The position numbers were made by a program, and so were the translations under genes. A stretch of 64,000 nucleotides of DNA, taken from positions 8,368,238 to 8,432,237 of the forward strand of contig NC_079906.1 in NCBI RefSeq assembly GCF_024868665.1. The letters run 5' to 3'. The stretch comes from Triplophysa rosa. Its lineage: Eukaryota > Chordata > Actinopteri > Cypriniformes > Nemacheilidae. Of the stretch, positions 12,513-26,300 are shown piece after piece; within the stretch, counting starts at the first letter, position 1, and the number at the start of each line of letters is the position of its first letter. A model generated the notes under the pieces. The model saw only the letters and a list, made by a program, of their open reading frames with translations. It was not told where the DNA came from and did no database searches.

Positions 12513-13016
12513 TAAATGTTTGTTCTTAATCAAAATCTATTTATATACATCCAAAATAAAAAAGTAACATTCATTTTCACAGAACCTAAGTCAGCCAGTC
12601 AGAGTAAAGCTAGTCACATGAACTCTTTTTCAGTTTTGTTTGTTATATGCATGTCAGTCAGTGGACTGTGGATGGTCTCTACGGGTCCAACTATTCCGCT
12701 ATCTATTTTTATTATATAAAAATTGTTGATTGTTGTTTCAAAACAGTCCATTTTTAACTATTACTTTGGCAGGTTTGGCTCGATTTAACGGTTAGTGTGG
12801 TTCATTTGAATAAGTATGAACGCCGCCATCTGAATCCTGGTGTGCACTTTCAAACAAACTCTGGTGCGGTTTCGACTAAAATAGGAACAGAACGCAAATC
12901 CAAGACATATACACCAACCAAAAACAGGATGTAATGTTAGATGTGAACACACACTTGGTTTTGTTTTACTTTTAATATTTTCGTTTCTATACATAAATTC
13001 ATTTTCATTTTAGTTC

Positions 13017-13478
13017 TAGACGGTTTCAAAGCAACAAATAAACAAACGTCACTGCGCATGCGTGCATTCGTGTACTGCCCTTAACTCCCGGTACACATTC
13101 GCAAATAATAGTGCCTGTAGATTATTTCTGATAACAAGCAAAAGAAACCGAGAAGAACGTGACTTGGTTAAACTTGTCTCTTCAATATTTTGAATTTAGA
13201 CGGCGATACCAAGCTCAACCGCTAGATGTAAATGTCCCATACGGTTTCTTAGACTAAACTGCAGTACCCATTCAACAAATTGTTTATTAAAAAAAATGAA
13301 CATACAACAAAATTCAAATACAATTATTGTACAATACAATAATAATATTAATTAATATTAACAAATTAAATAAAATATAAATATTTATATTATTAGACAC
13401 TAGCCAGACCGATATACAAACACAGACCGGAAGTTAACGGCAGTCCAGGTGCGCGTGTCGAATGAATGAAACGGTCTA
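13017..13478. mobile_element. Repeat family B, copy 2, with inverted ends
   Basis: The ends 'tagacggtttca' and 'tgaaacggtcta' are perfect 12-bp inverted repeats bounding a 462-bp AT-rich unit. The interior is homologous to 7745-8160. This copy therefore defines family B as a terminal-inverted-repeat, non-autonomous DNA element. No clear target duplication was found. Confidence 0.7.
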
Positions 13479-13506
13479 TGGTATGAAAAAACCTGATGAC
13501 AAGACA

Positions 13507-13730
13507 TAATAATAATAATTCGTTACATTTATATAGCGCTTTTCTGGACACTCAAAGTGCTTTTACATGGAAGGGGGAATCTCCTCAACCACCACCAATG
13601 TGCAGCATCCACCTGGATGATGTGACGGCAGCCATATTACGCCAGAACGCCCACCACACACCAGCTTATTGGTGGAGAAGAGACAGAGTTAGACATCATC
13701 AAAATAAAATTATATTGGAGAAATAATATC
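13507..13730 (+). repeat. Interspersed repeat E ('atatagcgcttttc' family)
   Basis: It starts with an AAT run, then 'tatatagcgcttttctggac', 'cttttacatggaagggggaa' and 'gcagcatccacctggatgat', words I recognise from a widespread fish repeat. A small chance frame through it is not a gene. Confidence 0.6.
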
Positions 13731-15078
13731 AAACATTGCTGTAAATCTGGTAGTGGCAGTGCAGATAGAGATCTGTTGAGTGAAAGCGTGAGCAGCGGGA
13801 ATGCCAGGACTGCCCTGAACCATTTTATCAATTTTGACAGCACCATTACACTCAAGCAAAATCACAACCCATATTCAGATTTGCTGTGCGTGTGCGTGCG
13901 AGTTTGGAAGTGTCACTCATGCTGTTTTCAGAGGGCAGATGAAGTGCTTAGTGTTCACTTCAGACATGAACTGGATATGCCTAGTCCGCACCGTTCACTA
14001 CCCAGAATACCTCTGCATTAATCACACCTGTCAGCACATTTCCATGACTATAGTCACAATATTGCGCTCGCTCACACAACACTGCTTGCCTTGCTCTGAT
14101 GAGAGTAAGAAATTAACATAAGAAAATTTAAATTCCGCTCCTTGCTGCGAATCAACAGAATCAACACAAGGCTTAAACTGATGATGACAAATTAAATCAA
14201 GACGATGCTTGAATCAAAACATTGAAAAGAAGATGTCATTATACTCCGTTAGTTTAGCAAAAGCAAGTAAAAGATTTACTTGAAGCAGCTTTGGGTGACC
14301 TTTTGATGTCCGGTGTTTCTCTTAATCCTCCCTGTTTAATCCTGTTTCTCTCTCTCTGTCCTTCCTAATACCAAAACATGAAAAAAAAATTTTTTAATTG
14401 TGCCTCCTGACCTGTATCTAAATTCAGTAAAAAGGAGCACTCTCATGTTTCTGCAGTCGATCGAGTCACATCTGCTACCACAGGCAATCTCAACAGACAC
14501 TGAAACAACAGTATGATGCATGTGTGCATATACAGACCACCAAAACAGACAGGCATCTGGCACAGACAGAGCATAAGAACCCATCCTGTATAAAGTCTAG
14601 CTTGGTCTGATTGACAGTTTCATTGCAAAATGGATTGCGGTGATGTAGTGAAAGAAAACCAACCAAATATTGTTTTTCAAAGCTGCTATTTAAAAAATGT
14701 AATAACCCGTAAATGTTTAAACCATGGGGACACTGGCAATGATTTCATTGTCGTTTAACTCATAAAGTCCCTAAGTGACATCTATTGAACTTGGTTAGGT
14801 CATGTGACAATGTGTGAGTTTTGTGTTGCCATGACAACATTTCCAAAATTGTGGTCTGCGTTTCAACAATTAAAAAGAATGTTTTTATACTTCGGGGATA
14901 AGAGGTTAGAACCCATTTAACAATGGGGAATACTGTATGCATACGGGATGATGACGTACTTCCGCTAAAACCTCGGCCAGCTATGCCTCTTCCGCTCTCA
15001 TTGCGCTGAGGTCATTTTTCATCAAGCGATAACGATGTGTTTAGTAAGAAAACGCTTCAATTTCAGCAAACGGACAAC
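13731..15078. other. Intergenic stretch, nothing recognised
   Basis: Unique, AT-rich sequence. Small open frames lack recognisable domains, and no paired terminal repeats were seen. Confidence 0.35.
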
Positions 15079-16018
15079 CATACCTGTCAACACTCCCGTA
15101 TTTCAGTTATTTCTCCTTTGAAACCCGGACTGAACGGTAGCCGAAGTGGAGGAGAGAAGATTCACACAGCTAAAGGTCTGCATATTCCACTCCGCATTTT
15201 CCATTTAACGCTCGCTCCTCACAGTCTGTGTCCGCTCGCTGGAGACGACAGACCGTTAGGTCCAGAGCTTTGACAGGTAGATGTGGAGAGTCTACATTAC
15301 AGCTAGTGCTTGATCTGCAGAAGTAACATTTTAGTCGTTTTTAAAGTATGACTGTCAGTTACGTATTGTTTTTGCTCTTGGTCTACTCTAACAGTATTTT
15401 TGGAAGTATGCCTAATTAAACTAGTGAAACCGATACCATCTTTTAACACCACATTAGCTGTTGTTGTTACACTTTCTAAACGTGTTATGAAAAGAGTGTT
15501 GTGTTCTGCAGACAACTCTGAATAAAAACAAGTAATATAGAGTTTATTTCTAATATTTCCCATACTGTGACCATAAGCAGTTCTTGTAAATAATAACTGC
15601 AATATGCAAACACAGGTCAATCCATCCATCCATGTAAATAAACACTAAAAACATTCTGCTAACTAATAAACCAAGTTAAAACAGCCAAACTATGGGACGC
15701 GTGAAGGGACAAACTGCTCGTACGTTTTTAAACCGCGTTTAGATGTTATTTCATGTCTGACGTTGAGATCTCTGGGAAAATGTAAATTAAAATTATACCT
15801 TGCAGAGGTGCATTAAACAGTCTGTATTATTGTTCTCAATAAATGTACTGATTTACATTTAAGAGTTTGACATGAAAATCATGTTATGTTAGATATAAAG
15901 TAATTAAAAGATTTATAACAGAGGGGTACCCCCTGCACAACACCCCTGCAACCACATCACCACCCCCCCTCCCATCATGGGTCTCCCGGATTTTGGTACC
16001 CAAATGTTGACAGGTATG
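15079..16018. mobile_element. Non-autonomous hAT-like element with 8-bp target duplication
   Basis: The termini 'catacctgtcaac' and 'gttgacaggtatg' are perfect 13-bp inverted repeats. The flanking octamers 'cggacaac' (15071-15078) and 'cagacaac' (16019-16026) match at 7 of 8 positions, the size of a hAT target duplication. The 940-bp interior has no transposase frame, so mobilisation would have been in trans. Confidence 0.8.
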
Positions 16019-19000
16019 CAGACAACACTACGGCTGAACATTGCTATATGCCTTTGTGATCGTGCCTCGAGTAAGTGCAAAAGTTTACTTAGCTTTTTTC
16101 AGATTTGTGAATGTATCTTAAAACACATTGCCTGAAGTGCTTCTCCTTTTTGGTTGTTGATGTATGACATAGTGTTTGGATAATTTGACTCATGTCATTG
16201 ACCGTAATCTTATGTGCATCTTGAAGCGACCGAGTGAAAAACGCCATTGTTTCCTATGGACGCTACATGCGGCGGATGTAACAGAGCTGGCTGAGATTTT
16301 AGCAGACATACGTCATCGCTCCGTGTGCATATACACTATTGTAAAATGTTGTATTATGTACTCTATTAAATTTAATCTGTTTTGACTACATTTCTGCAAC
16401 AAAATGACAAAAACAATAGGCGTTATATATTTTTTTAATCATTTCAAAATAGTGCTCTATGTGGTCCATTGGGTGTGTTTTATAGTCCCCATTTTATCCC
16501 CCTTTTCCTTTATGGTCAAATGTGTCTGTGTTCTTATGGGTTAAATTATTTTTATTAGTAAACACTGATTTGGCATTAACTGAAATATTTAATATACTAT
16601 CCATATGTCTGTTTGTTTTAGATATTGGACATATAATCATAAATTATATACTTATTCATAATCATACATATTCAAATATTCTTTTATTTTGATAAGGAAA
16701 CCACAGAAGAAAACAACATGTCAAACATTTTCAGCAAATCGTTTTGGTGGGAATGGGAAGTTAGCTCTGGTGCTAAAATGAAATATTTACAAGAGCATAA
16801 ATAAAAAGTGTGCATGCCTTAGCTCGCTCAAAAAAGAAGGAAAATCGAATTATGTTACACAGTGTATGGTTCAAATAATTTTGTATGTTCATTTTTCTTT
16901 GATTTCCCCACGTTCTTGTGTCTTACAGAGGCACGGCAATAAAACAACTGCTGTCCTTTGGTGTAATTAAGTCTTTAAGAAAGATGTCTGCGTTTGACTC
17001 CGCAGACCCCTCAATGCAACAGACGGCAAAGGAAGGACCAATTAATGAAAGTCATTTGATCTCAAGTCAGTAACTTCATCTTTCACTTACCCATCCCTCC
17101 ATTAAATATGTTTAGGTAATTAGGCTAAATTAATGAGCAAAGCTCAGGCGCTGCCTACGATGAGTAATTACCTTCACTAATCCACTGCTTCTACATCCAA
17201 TGAACCACTGAAAAATCATGCGGTATCGACATGTAATAAATTCACAACATGTTATTTCTTGTCGCTTTCCCCCGTTTATATAATGTAAAACATTGTTTTT
17301 TATTTTTTTCTATTGCGGTCATATATTGTTCTTAAAATATTAACAAGCATTTGTTTAATAACCAATCACATCAACATGCTCCTCACAATAATGACCTCAT
17401 GAACCATGCAAGAATATAAAGCCTACGTTATGCTCCAATGCTTCCTCCCTGTGGGAGAGATGGAGACGTTGCTCTGTGTATCTCAAAGTAACTTCACCTC
17501 ACACCAATGAGAGGAAAAGCCCGGAGTGTGCTCATTAACTCCGGGTTAGAGGTACACCCAAATCCACCTCCCGCACTTGGAGTCAAGACCCACGGGGCTT
17601 TTTCTACATGCTCGGCATGCATGGAATAGCTCTGGGGTACGGCAGCACTAAAGGCCGAATTCAAACTGTTACTTCATGTCTTTGTACATAATCTAAGCTC
17701 ACAGGTAATGCTTGATAATGATGCAAATTAAAAGCGCTAACTATTGTTAGGTACTGCTGAGACACTGTGGTTATTATCTGATAATGGGCTGTAAATCATA
17801 ACAGCATTTTTTCTATTCAGTGATTTTGAAGGTGTGGAAAAATGCATTGAATGTTATTATAATGCAAGTCTGTTGGTTAACTAAACTAAGCAGATCTGTG
17901 GTGTACATTGTCACGCGTTTCTTTCATGTTCACGGTAACTTTGGTCTTTTACCTTTTATTGTTTGAAGTTAAACGGATTACAAAATCTTTCTTTAATAAA
18001 CCCACACCCTACAGAAATGTTTTCAACAGAACGCTCTCTTTTTCAATGCAATGAATATCCAACAGGTCAATGCCAAATATCTGGTACATACATGTGCATA
18101 TAATCACTATGGGCGAATAAAATAAATAAGAGGCCACAAGAAAGAATGCAAGAGTGAAAGCAAGAATGAACAAGACTTCTTTCAGAAAGATGTGCTGGTC
18201 ATTATTTAAGGTAGAAAGAAGCAAACTAATTCTAAGCAAAACAAATTCCTTTCATACAAAGTTCTGCTCTGAAGATGAAGTAAGATGACTCAGTTCTTTT
18301 CATAAGAGTACATTTAAGGTACATTTGAGACTTCTGCAGCGAAATACAGTGTTATTTGGATTTAGTACAGGAACCGAACAATGATTTTATTATTAATGAA
18401 AAAAAATCTTTCTTTCTAAATAACCTATTAATCATATTGATACATAAATAATGTTTATGTTACAGTCTGTGACTGATTAAAGAGGAAATGTTCTCCAAAC
18501 ACTTAAATGTTTTTGTGTCATTTGGAAAAACAAAATTAAACCCTGTCATTTACCCTGTGCCATGTTTATTATTATGACATCACAACCACATAATAGCTTA
18601 TTTGGGTTTTTTGTTATGGGCACAGAAATTAAGTTCTTAGTCATACATCTTGAATGCCCATCACATTTCTGTATACAGTAGTTTACTATGAAAACATAAT
18701 GACATATGAATCTGATGGTATCATGGTATCACCAAGGTTTGCACGGTAATGGGCAAAACCGTTACCACAATAATTTACTTAAAATCTCAAACCCAATTAA
18801 TAATCATGATCATTCTGTCAGTTTCAACTTTTTTTTCACTTCTGCATATTTATTACACTTTGCAGCCTTTAATACATATTATCTGTCACTGCTGAGCTTC
18901 TGTGAAACTGTATTTCAAAGTGCTCTCAGCCCTAAAAATCAACAATTTCGGACCATATCATGATGATGGTTTGCGCATTCTGTTAACACATTAATATCTC

Positions 19001-19504
19001 CATGATTATGCTTAATTACGTGAAAGCAGAAATCATCGTCACGATTAAAATGGGATTAATCGTGCAGCTCCAGTATTACCATCTTATTTCATCACTTTGC
19101 CATCAAACTTTCATGGTGCTTTTGTAAAGATCTGTTGTAAAAACTGAGGTAATAAAAAACTAAAGTTGACTAAAGAATGAGAAATAAAAGCATACTCTTA
19201 AAACCCTTCAGTGCAAATGTCTTGTGGGATATAAAAAGACACAATCATCAAGGCTCTGATGAATGATTGACAGGAGAGGAAAGAGGAGGATATAAAACAC
19301 TCCTTTCAACACATTTACAGGTGACAGCATAACACAGACAAAAAACTACTCAAATATGACAGAACGTTCGCCACCCTGTGATGACGGGTCCGTATTTTCA
19401 ATCGTAGGAGACAAATGTAGGTGGAATACATTAGCTGTGCTATGGTAGATGAAAGCAAAATCAGACAGAAATGTATCAGAACAACGATACAGATTATAGA
19501 AGTA
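16019..19504. other. Intergenic stretch with possible regulatory block
   Basis: No gene recognised. Positions about 17030-17240 form a non-repetitive block with several TAAT/ATTA cores ('taattaggctaaattaatga'), the look of a developmental enhancer, but conservation cannot be tested here. Positions about 18960-19075 end in 'gattaatcgtgcagctcc', resembling one end of a hAT-type repeat whose partner I could not find. Confidence 0.3.
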
Positions 19505-19760
19505 CTTAAAGGAGCATTGTGGGATTTTTAGGAGGATCCATTGACAGAAATACAATATAATATACAAAATTATGTCTTCAGAGGTGTATAAAGACCTTAC
19601 ATAATGAACCGTTATGTTTGTATTACCTTAGAATAAGTTATTTCTATCTACATACAGAGCGGGCCTATATACACGGAATTCGGCATGTTACGCTGCTATG
19701 TTTTGTACAGTAGCCCTAAATGGACAAACAGCTCTACAAAGCGCGTTTCGTATATATGTT
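19505..19760 (+). repeat. Dispersed repeat family A, copy 2
   Basis: Homologous to 857-1262 and 42040-42375 through 'ttatgtcttcagaggtgtat', 'atttctatctacatacag' and 'tagccctaaatggacaaac'. The 162-codon frame at 19698-20186 starts inside this repeat and continues into the next one, so it is not a gene. Confidence 0.7.
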
Positions 19761-19839
19761 GTAGCACGTAAGAAATCTAACAATAACTTTCGCAATAGCA
19801 TACAGGTTAAATGGTTACTTACATTAAAGAGTAACTATT

Positions 19840-21060
19840 ACAATGTCCTTAAAGTGGCCATAACTCAGACAGTTTCTGCATATCTCATGTTAATCTTGAG
19901 TACTTACAGAATACTATCGCACCCTTCAAATATCCGTAGGGTCTTTAGTTTCATCACATTTATAAAAGACAGATACAGCTGTACGATTATTTCTGAAAAC
20001 ATACGACGTGCGTGCGGGAGGATGGGGCGGAACAAAAGCACGTGCGCACCCATTGCCAACAAAACACAGACATATGACTTAGTTTCACTTACACGTGCGG
20101 TTCATGTCTGGCATCTTTTAGCGCTGGAACCGCTCCATCAACCAGTTTCAAACGATCTCCAAATCCAGCATTATATTCACCATTAATATAACATCCATCA
20201 CTAATATGCTGTGAACAAACAAACACACCTCAACTTCTCACAGTATCGCAAGAGTAACGAGCTGCAGCTGCAGGCCCACAGCGCAGAGAATCTTGACGCA
20301 GCTCAGCCCATCTTGATGGTAAGCAGGTCTTCCTATCACTCATCAGTTGACGGGCAGGCTATTTTTTTGCATTGCCGTGGGCGTCCTTTTCCGAGAGATC
20401 TGCCCTATAAGGGACTAAGAAAAGTTGTTACGAAACGGATTTTCATGTTCGAATAAAACTTTCCGAAACCTATACGAACCGAGCACAGAAATACTCCGTC
20501 ATATGTCCAACTCGTTTTTTGACAATTTGACCGTGTCAAGCATGAGAAGACGGCACGTTTAACATTGTTAAGAAGTCAGAATGCATGAAACACTGTTGCA
20601 CATCCCCTTTAAAATTGCATTTCATGCAGTGTCTAATGTTGCTGTGTGTGAATGTAAGCAGTCTGGCAAGTTGTAAAGCCGAAAGTGAACAAATAACAAA
20701 GTAATTGGCTTGGGAAAAAAGAAGTCGACTCTGAGTCACGCGAACGAGTCGTCTGTCATTCTAATTTCAGTTCCGGGTCAGATTTGCGTCACTCCGTGTA
20801 ATACCCGCCTACGTTCCATTTTGCACGCAGTAGACCAATCACAGCAGAATAGACCATCTGACCAATCAGAGTAGGCTGACAGAAAGGGAGGGGATTAGAC
20901 AGATGAATCGCCGAACGAATCATTTGAGAGTCAGTCAAGAAGTGAGGAAATAATAACTGGCTATGATTAGAAAATGAAAGTGTTTTTACACCGTGTATGT
21001 ACGTAAACTTATTGTTGGACACTCCATAAACCAAAGTAGGACCTAAAAAAATTACAAAAT
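19840..21060 (+). repeat. Long interspersed repeat H (two joined segments)
   Basis: The words 'ccataactcagacagtttct', 'ggggcggaacaaaagcacgt', 'agtagaccaatcacagcaga' and 'gttggacactccataaacca' are ones I recognise from a widespread fish repeat. The copy is continuous from about 19840 to 21060 and directly follows repeat A copy 2. No transposase-like coding frame was seen. The class is unknown. Confidence 0.5.
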
Positions 21061-22083
21061 ATTTCTTGAATATATTTTCTTAGGGTTGGGCGACAGTGAA
21101 ACAGCGATGGATGATGTGTGGTGGTGTGGTGTCTGGATTGTCATACTACAGAGCGGTCTCCTAAACAGAAATATGTTTCAAACAATAGGGTGTGATTGTC
21201 AAAGTTAAATATGTAGTAATTACGATGTCACTGTTATTAGATTCTGCAGCATCCTGCTAATGATTTTGTCTTCAAAGTGCACATCCCCAATGAAAGACAA
21301 ATAAAATATGTCCTATTTAAATGTGTTTGAAACCCAACTCTAAAAATACTGTCAACTTTAAGGTATTTGAGCAGTCTTGCCATTTGAGGGCTCTGCAATA
21401 CAAATGGGACAACTGATGTAAGAGAATGTCAGGAATCCTCAAACATCCAACAAATCAAATTGTCACAATCACACCCAAGGGAAACAAATGAAGAGATAAC
21501 TGCAGAAAATGACTTGAGAATCAGGTCATTTGGATGTTGATGCAAACGTTTAAGGAATGAGACTTTTTATCTCCTTTTCTTAGAAATGAAACAATTGCAC
21601 TAGGAATAAATCGTTTTTTACATTTTCCAAATGCAACAAGGACAAGAGGTTTTCTTTTGTAAATATTTGAATAAATAAATAAAACTGTCACTAAATCAAA
21701 CTCCAGCATGTTTTGGCTGAAAGTCTTATGAAAGCTGCAGTCTCGCTGTGCAAATCGCTGAAGGTTTCTTTAACCGTAATCACTCCCATAGCACTAATTA
21801 TCACTAACGGCACAAAACAGACAACAGATCAGGCTCTGAGCGAGGTTAAACAGTCAGCTTCGCTGCGTTTTACCATGTAAAAGATGAAGTCGTTGGTGGG
21901 AACATTTAAGCCTAAATTACCCACTTCCGACTTCAAAGGGTTCCAGTCAATCATACGTCATAATTAAACGTAAACAAATGAGATAGTGGCACCAGGACAT
22001 GTTGCTTTCTGATGACATCTAAAAAACAAAAATAAGATTTGACCACAAAATGCTTGCTTTTGCTCTAAAACATAAAATAAGGT
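21061..22083. other. Intergenic stretch, nothing recognised
   Basis: AT-rich unique sequence with no recognised repeat ends and no supported gene. Confidence 0.35.
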
Positions 22084-22089
22084 ATATAC

Positions 22090-22652
22090 TGTCATGGTCC
22101 TGCCTTCTTGTTCAGGATTTTCTAGTCTTGTGGCAGGATCGTGACAGATCCCTTATGTTTAGTGTGAGAAAGCCATGGGTGTTTATCTTTTGACATTCCA
22201 TGTGTTTTCTCGTGTCTCGTCATTGGCCCCGCCCCTCTCGTTTCCTGTATTGTTTCCCTGCCATGTCTTATGTTCCTCACCTGTCCCTCGTTATCTTCCT
22301 TTGTTTGTTCCCCTTTAAAATGCCCTCATGTTTCATTGTCCTGTGCTCGGTGATTGTATGTGCTTGTACCTTCGTGCTGGTTGCTGTCTCGTGCGTTGTG
22401 CTGGTTCCTGCCTTGCCTCGCTCTGTGTGTCCCTGAATCTGAGTTGTGTTTGTTTATGACTTTAGTTCTCGTTTTGCCCCCTTGAGGGAAGTTTTTGGTT
22501 TCTAGTTTTGTATTTTAGTTCGTCTTGTCAGACACCCCCTCGTCGGTATTTCCTTTGTTCAGAGTTTTGTTTTAAGTTAAATAAAGTATTTATTTGTTAA
22601 CCCCGTCGCTGCCGCTGCCTGCATTTTGGGTTCTCCTTCCACGATCGTGACA
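22090..22652 (+). mobile_element. Solo LTR, Gypsy-like family
   Basis: A 563-bp unit starts TGTCATGG and ends CGTGACA, with the hexamer 'atatac' repeated on both sides (22084-22089 and 22653-22658). It carries a TATA-like 'ctttaaaatgcc' near 22315 and AATAAA at 22580-22585, as expected for U3-R-U5. A GGGTTCT motif lies about 20 bp before its end, as in the other LTRs of this window. The internal region is absent, so it is the product of LTR-LTR recombination. Confidence 0.85.
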
Positions 22653-23071
22653 ATATACTGTATTAAATGTGAGAGATGTTTGCCGAGGACAAACTCCTTA
22701 TGAATAGTCAAACACAATTCTGGTAAACACAATGTTTTATTATGATGTTAGAATGTTTAAGCTTGATGCTAGCATTATTAAACATGATGCTAGCAGTGTT
22801 TCGGTTAATTAGCGTGTGACGTCATCCAGCCCCACAGTTTCGCAAAATTTTATTTATATTTTAATACAGCTTATTGCAGCTTAAATTAATAAAGCTGTTC
22901 ATTTACATATTCTACATATTCTTACATATTCATATCTATTTCTGTTGTCAGTTCTAATGTATAACCGTGACATCGACTGACAAAATCACCCCACACACCT
23001 TAAATTTTTAAGATAAAGATTTTGGCTATTTTTCCATGTAGCGCGTAGTTTTCTATTGGCCACTATACGTG

Positions 23072-23337
23072 TGTCACGGTCCTAGTCTGTGTTCCCATGT
23101 TGTTCTGGATTGTTATGTTATTTCCTGTTGTGTGCCATGTTTGTAGTCCTTTGTAGTTTTTGTGTTACCAAACAAAGGAAACATTAGGGTTTAAATAAAC
23201 TAGGATAACAAGCGGGCAAACAAGGAACACCTGACAATAATTAACACAAAAACTACAAAGGACTACAAACATGGCACACAACAGTAAATAACATAAAAGT
23301 CCAGAACAACATGGGAACACAGACTAGGATCGTGACA
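23072..23337. mobile_element. Palindromic LTR-like unit with 5-bp target duplication
   Basis: Two arms of about 96 bp (23072-23168 and 23242-23337) are inverted copies about 95% identical, both beginning TGTCACG and matching the start of LTRs elsewhere in the window. The spacer is about 73 bp. The whole unit is flanked by perfect 'acgtg' copies (23067-23071 and 23338-23342), so it appears to have entered as one piece. A normal LTR is not palindromic, so this looks like a rearranged or foldback derivative. Confidence 0.8.
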
Positions 23338-23342
23338 ACGTG

Positions 23343-26300
23343 GGACTTGCAAGCTGGTTGGGAAATCAGGGCCACCAAGTTTGCAATTTTCCCACACATC
23401 AACAACGGTTTATAATAATAGTAAATCCTAGCTATGATTAACTGACATATTTTACATGCTGTTTTGTAGAGCAAAACATAACTGTTAAGCAAGACGACAT
23501 TAGCTAACATGACAGAAAAAGTTACCATTGTTTTAAAAACTTGTAATAATGGGTTAATACATTTAAAAACAAATAAACTCTCACCTGAGAAATGTATAGC
23601 ATTTTTGGGGTATTTGTATCGTTTTATATCGTACAGTTTTTACAGCAAGAATCTGTGCAATGTTATACAGTGAGTGATGTCAAAAGTGGCTTAAACGTGG
23701 ACCTCTCCAAAATGGCAGGCGCATCTCTGAAGCACTCAAATGCTGCGGCATCTACAGTAGTTATTAAATATCTAGAATGATTTAGCATGACAAGGGCCAA
23801 ATGAAGAAGGTAAAATGCCAAGAGTACATTTTTGCTAATTGTTATGCCAAGGGTGGGTACAACCTCAACTTTCATTCTTTCATTCTCACATTTAGATGTT
23901 ATGTTCCATTTCAATCTCTCATGTCACACCAAACTGCTTTCCAGCTCCTACATTAACTTGAGAGGATGAGGATGGGGAGCCAATATGGTAGTTTAAAAGC
24001 AACTTGATGCTAAAGCTCTTCATCAAGATCTTCTCCAAGAGTAAATCTATGAGTCTACGGTATTTCACAGTGCAATGGCACCACAGTAAGCACGATCTTC
24101 AACCTCGTTTACAGCACACAATCACCACCAAACAGTAAACACTTTATGGAATCCTGCTGTCAGGCCAATCTCCCCAACCATAATTACTTCCCGAGGCCTA
24201 ATGATAAATGTTGAGGTGCTAGCCATGATCTTGGTTTATTTGCCGCCTGCTGTTATGCAGGAGTGCACTTAAATGACTTTGTGTTACAGTACGTTGCACA
24301 TACTAAACGTGTGTGCAATCAATGTGTGTGCGGTGCAATGTTAATATGTAAATACGTTCCATTCAGTTTTGTATTGAACTCCATTGCTCATATTGAGCAT
24401 ACATATTTGCTGAATGTTAACCAATATAAAATTCCTCATATACTGTATTTGTATTTGCAAAATACAAAGAAAATGTATTTTACATATCAGAGAACAAACA
24501 CCAATAGTGTAATTATTTATTTTATTTTATTCAAGGCTAGTTTACTAAAATTAAAACTTTGAAAACTATTATGTTTATTAAAATGAAATAAGTATTGGCC
24601 TAAAATTATTGGAAAAACTTCAAACTAAACAAACAGAAAATCAGAAACACACTAAAATATGCTTAAGGCACAAAAATTACAATAGTAAACAAAAACTAAA
24701 ATGAAACTAAATTATCTTTTATTGCACCATAAAAATGAACAAATAAATAATAATACAAAGACAAAAGCATATAACAAAATGGCCAAAAATTGTACTAAAA
24801 TTAAAATAAAAATGAATTAATAATATAAGTATAATAATATCATAATTTAAATCTTAAATTCATTGCAATAATTTAAAATATTAATAAAACTGTAATAAAA
24901 CAAACCAAACAAATTGTATAATAACTCTGATTTCATTATTACTTTTTTTCTGGTAATTGAGCTAAAACTAATAGTAAATTCGTAAAATAGTAAAGTTTCA
25001 AAAGGTATTGCACTTTGTTTTATAAGAACAAAAGCATTTACATTACACTTTCTTTGCTTTGCAATATACAATTTTGTGTGTGCTGAGATGGTCAAAAAAA
25101 ACTTTTTTTTGCTAGCAGGACCAGCAACACATGCTTTGAATACTTCTCCAGGTCTTAGCGTATTTTTCTGCCTGACCTGTCATTGGCCTTTAAGAATGAG
25201 TTTCAGGAACTACATGCTTCCCTGGTCTAACCTGGTGGTTCTGGCCTCCTTCCCGGGAAATAGATAGCCTCTTGGCAGCAGCACCGCACAGGTGGTAGAC
25301 CGGGCAGAACAACAGTGTTATTTCAATTCTGAATGTCTCTCTCTCTATGAGATGAAGAGTGCCAGTCTGTGTCTCACTTTCAGATTATGGATGTTAATGC
25401 ATTTTTGAGGGAAGCTTCATTGTGATTCGGACACAAACACAAATTATACCAACAATTGTGCATGCAAATGATTTCCATTGTGGCTATAAAGGACATCTTG
25501 CTGGCAATGAACAAATCAGTTAGCTAATTGTTCATTTAATGGCGGATTTTATTAAAAGGAGGTAACAGTTCATCAGTTTTACTCCCTGGAGTAAACTGGT
25601 AAACATAATGTAATGATATATGGCATGAAATGTAATGATTTATGTTTAAAACTGTAGGATCCCTGCTATGAGGATTCTGGCAGTGAATTTATCTTTAGGT
25701 GTGGATTCCTGGAACATTACAAGGATGTTGGTATATATTACAAATATTGAAAGTAAATCTTTGTGTACAAAAGTCTTCTGCTGTAAAAAAAACATACCCC
25801 AAAACACAAAATGGAGTCGTGGAAAAAATGTATAGACCATTCCAAACCTCAGGAGTGACATAAGGTCATCCAACATCAATGTGAAAGACTGACAGCATGA
25901 CGAGAAACATGAAAACTTTGATACAAATAAATACTTGTAGAAATATTGTTGTTGTATTGCTTAAAAGTGAAAATGAACTTGTTTTCTTTGTAGTATTTGA
26001 ATTCTGAAAAAATACAGATTTTTTTTATTTTCTGTTATTTTGGCCTTTTTCTCCAGTTTTCATTTTCTGCAATTAAATACACATAGAAATATTTTGATTT
26101 TACCTAAACAAATACTTCATAAGAAATCAGAAGAACGACGGGTTGGTTCACGTGGTAAAGTGACGACACGTCCATACCCTCTATTGAAAGAAGTTTGATA
26201 TTTTCCATTGTGTGAAGCATTAATCCCACATCCAACAACAAAAATTCTACAACTGCATGAATGAAAATCCAGTACATGAGACCTGCTGTACACAGATACA

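Noticed and set aside
19698..20186. 162-codon plus-strand open frame
   Set aside because: It begins inside repeat family A and runs into repeat H, both non-coding families. It has no recognisable domain.
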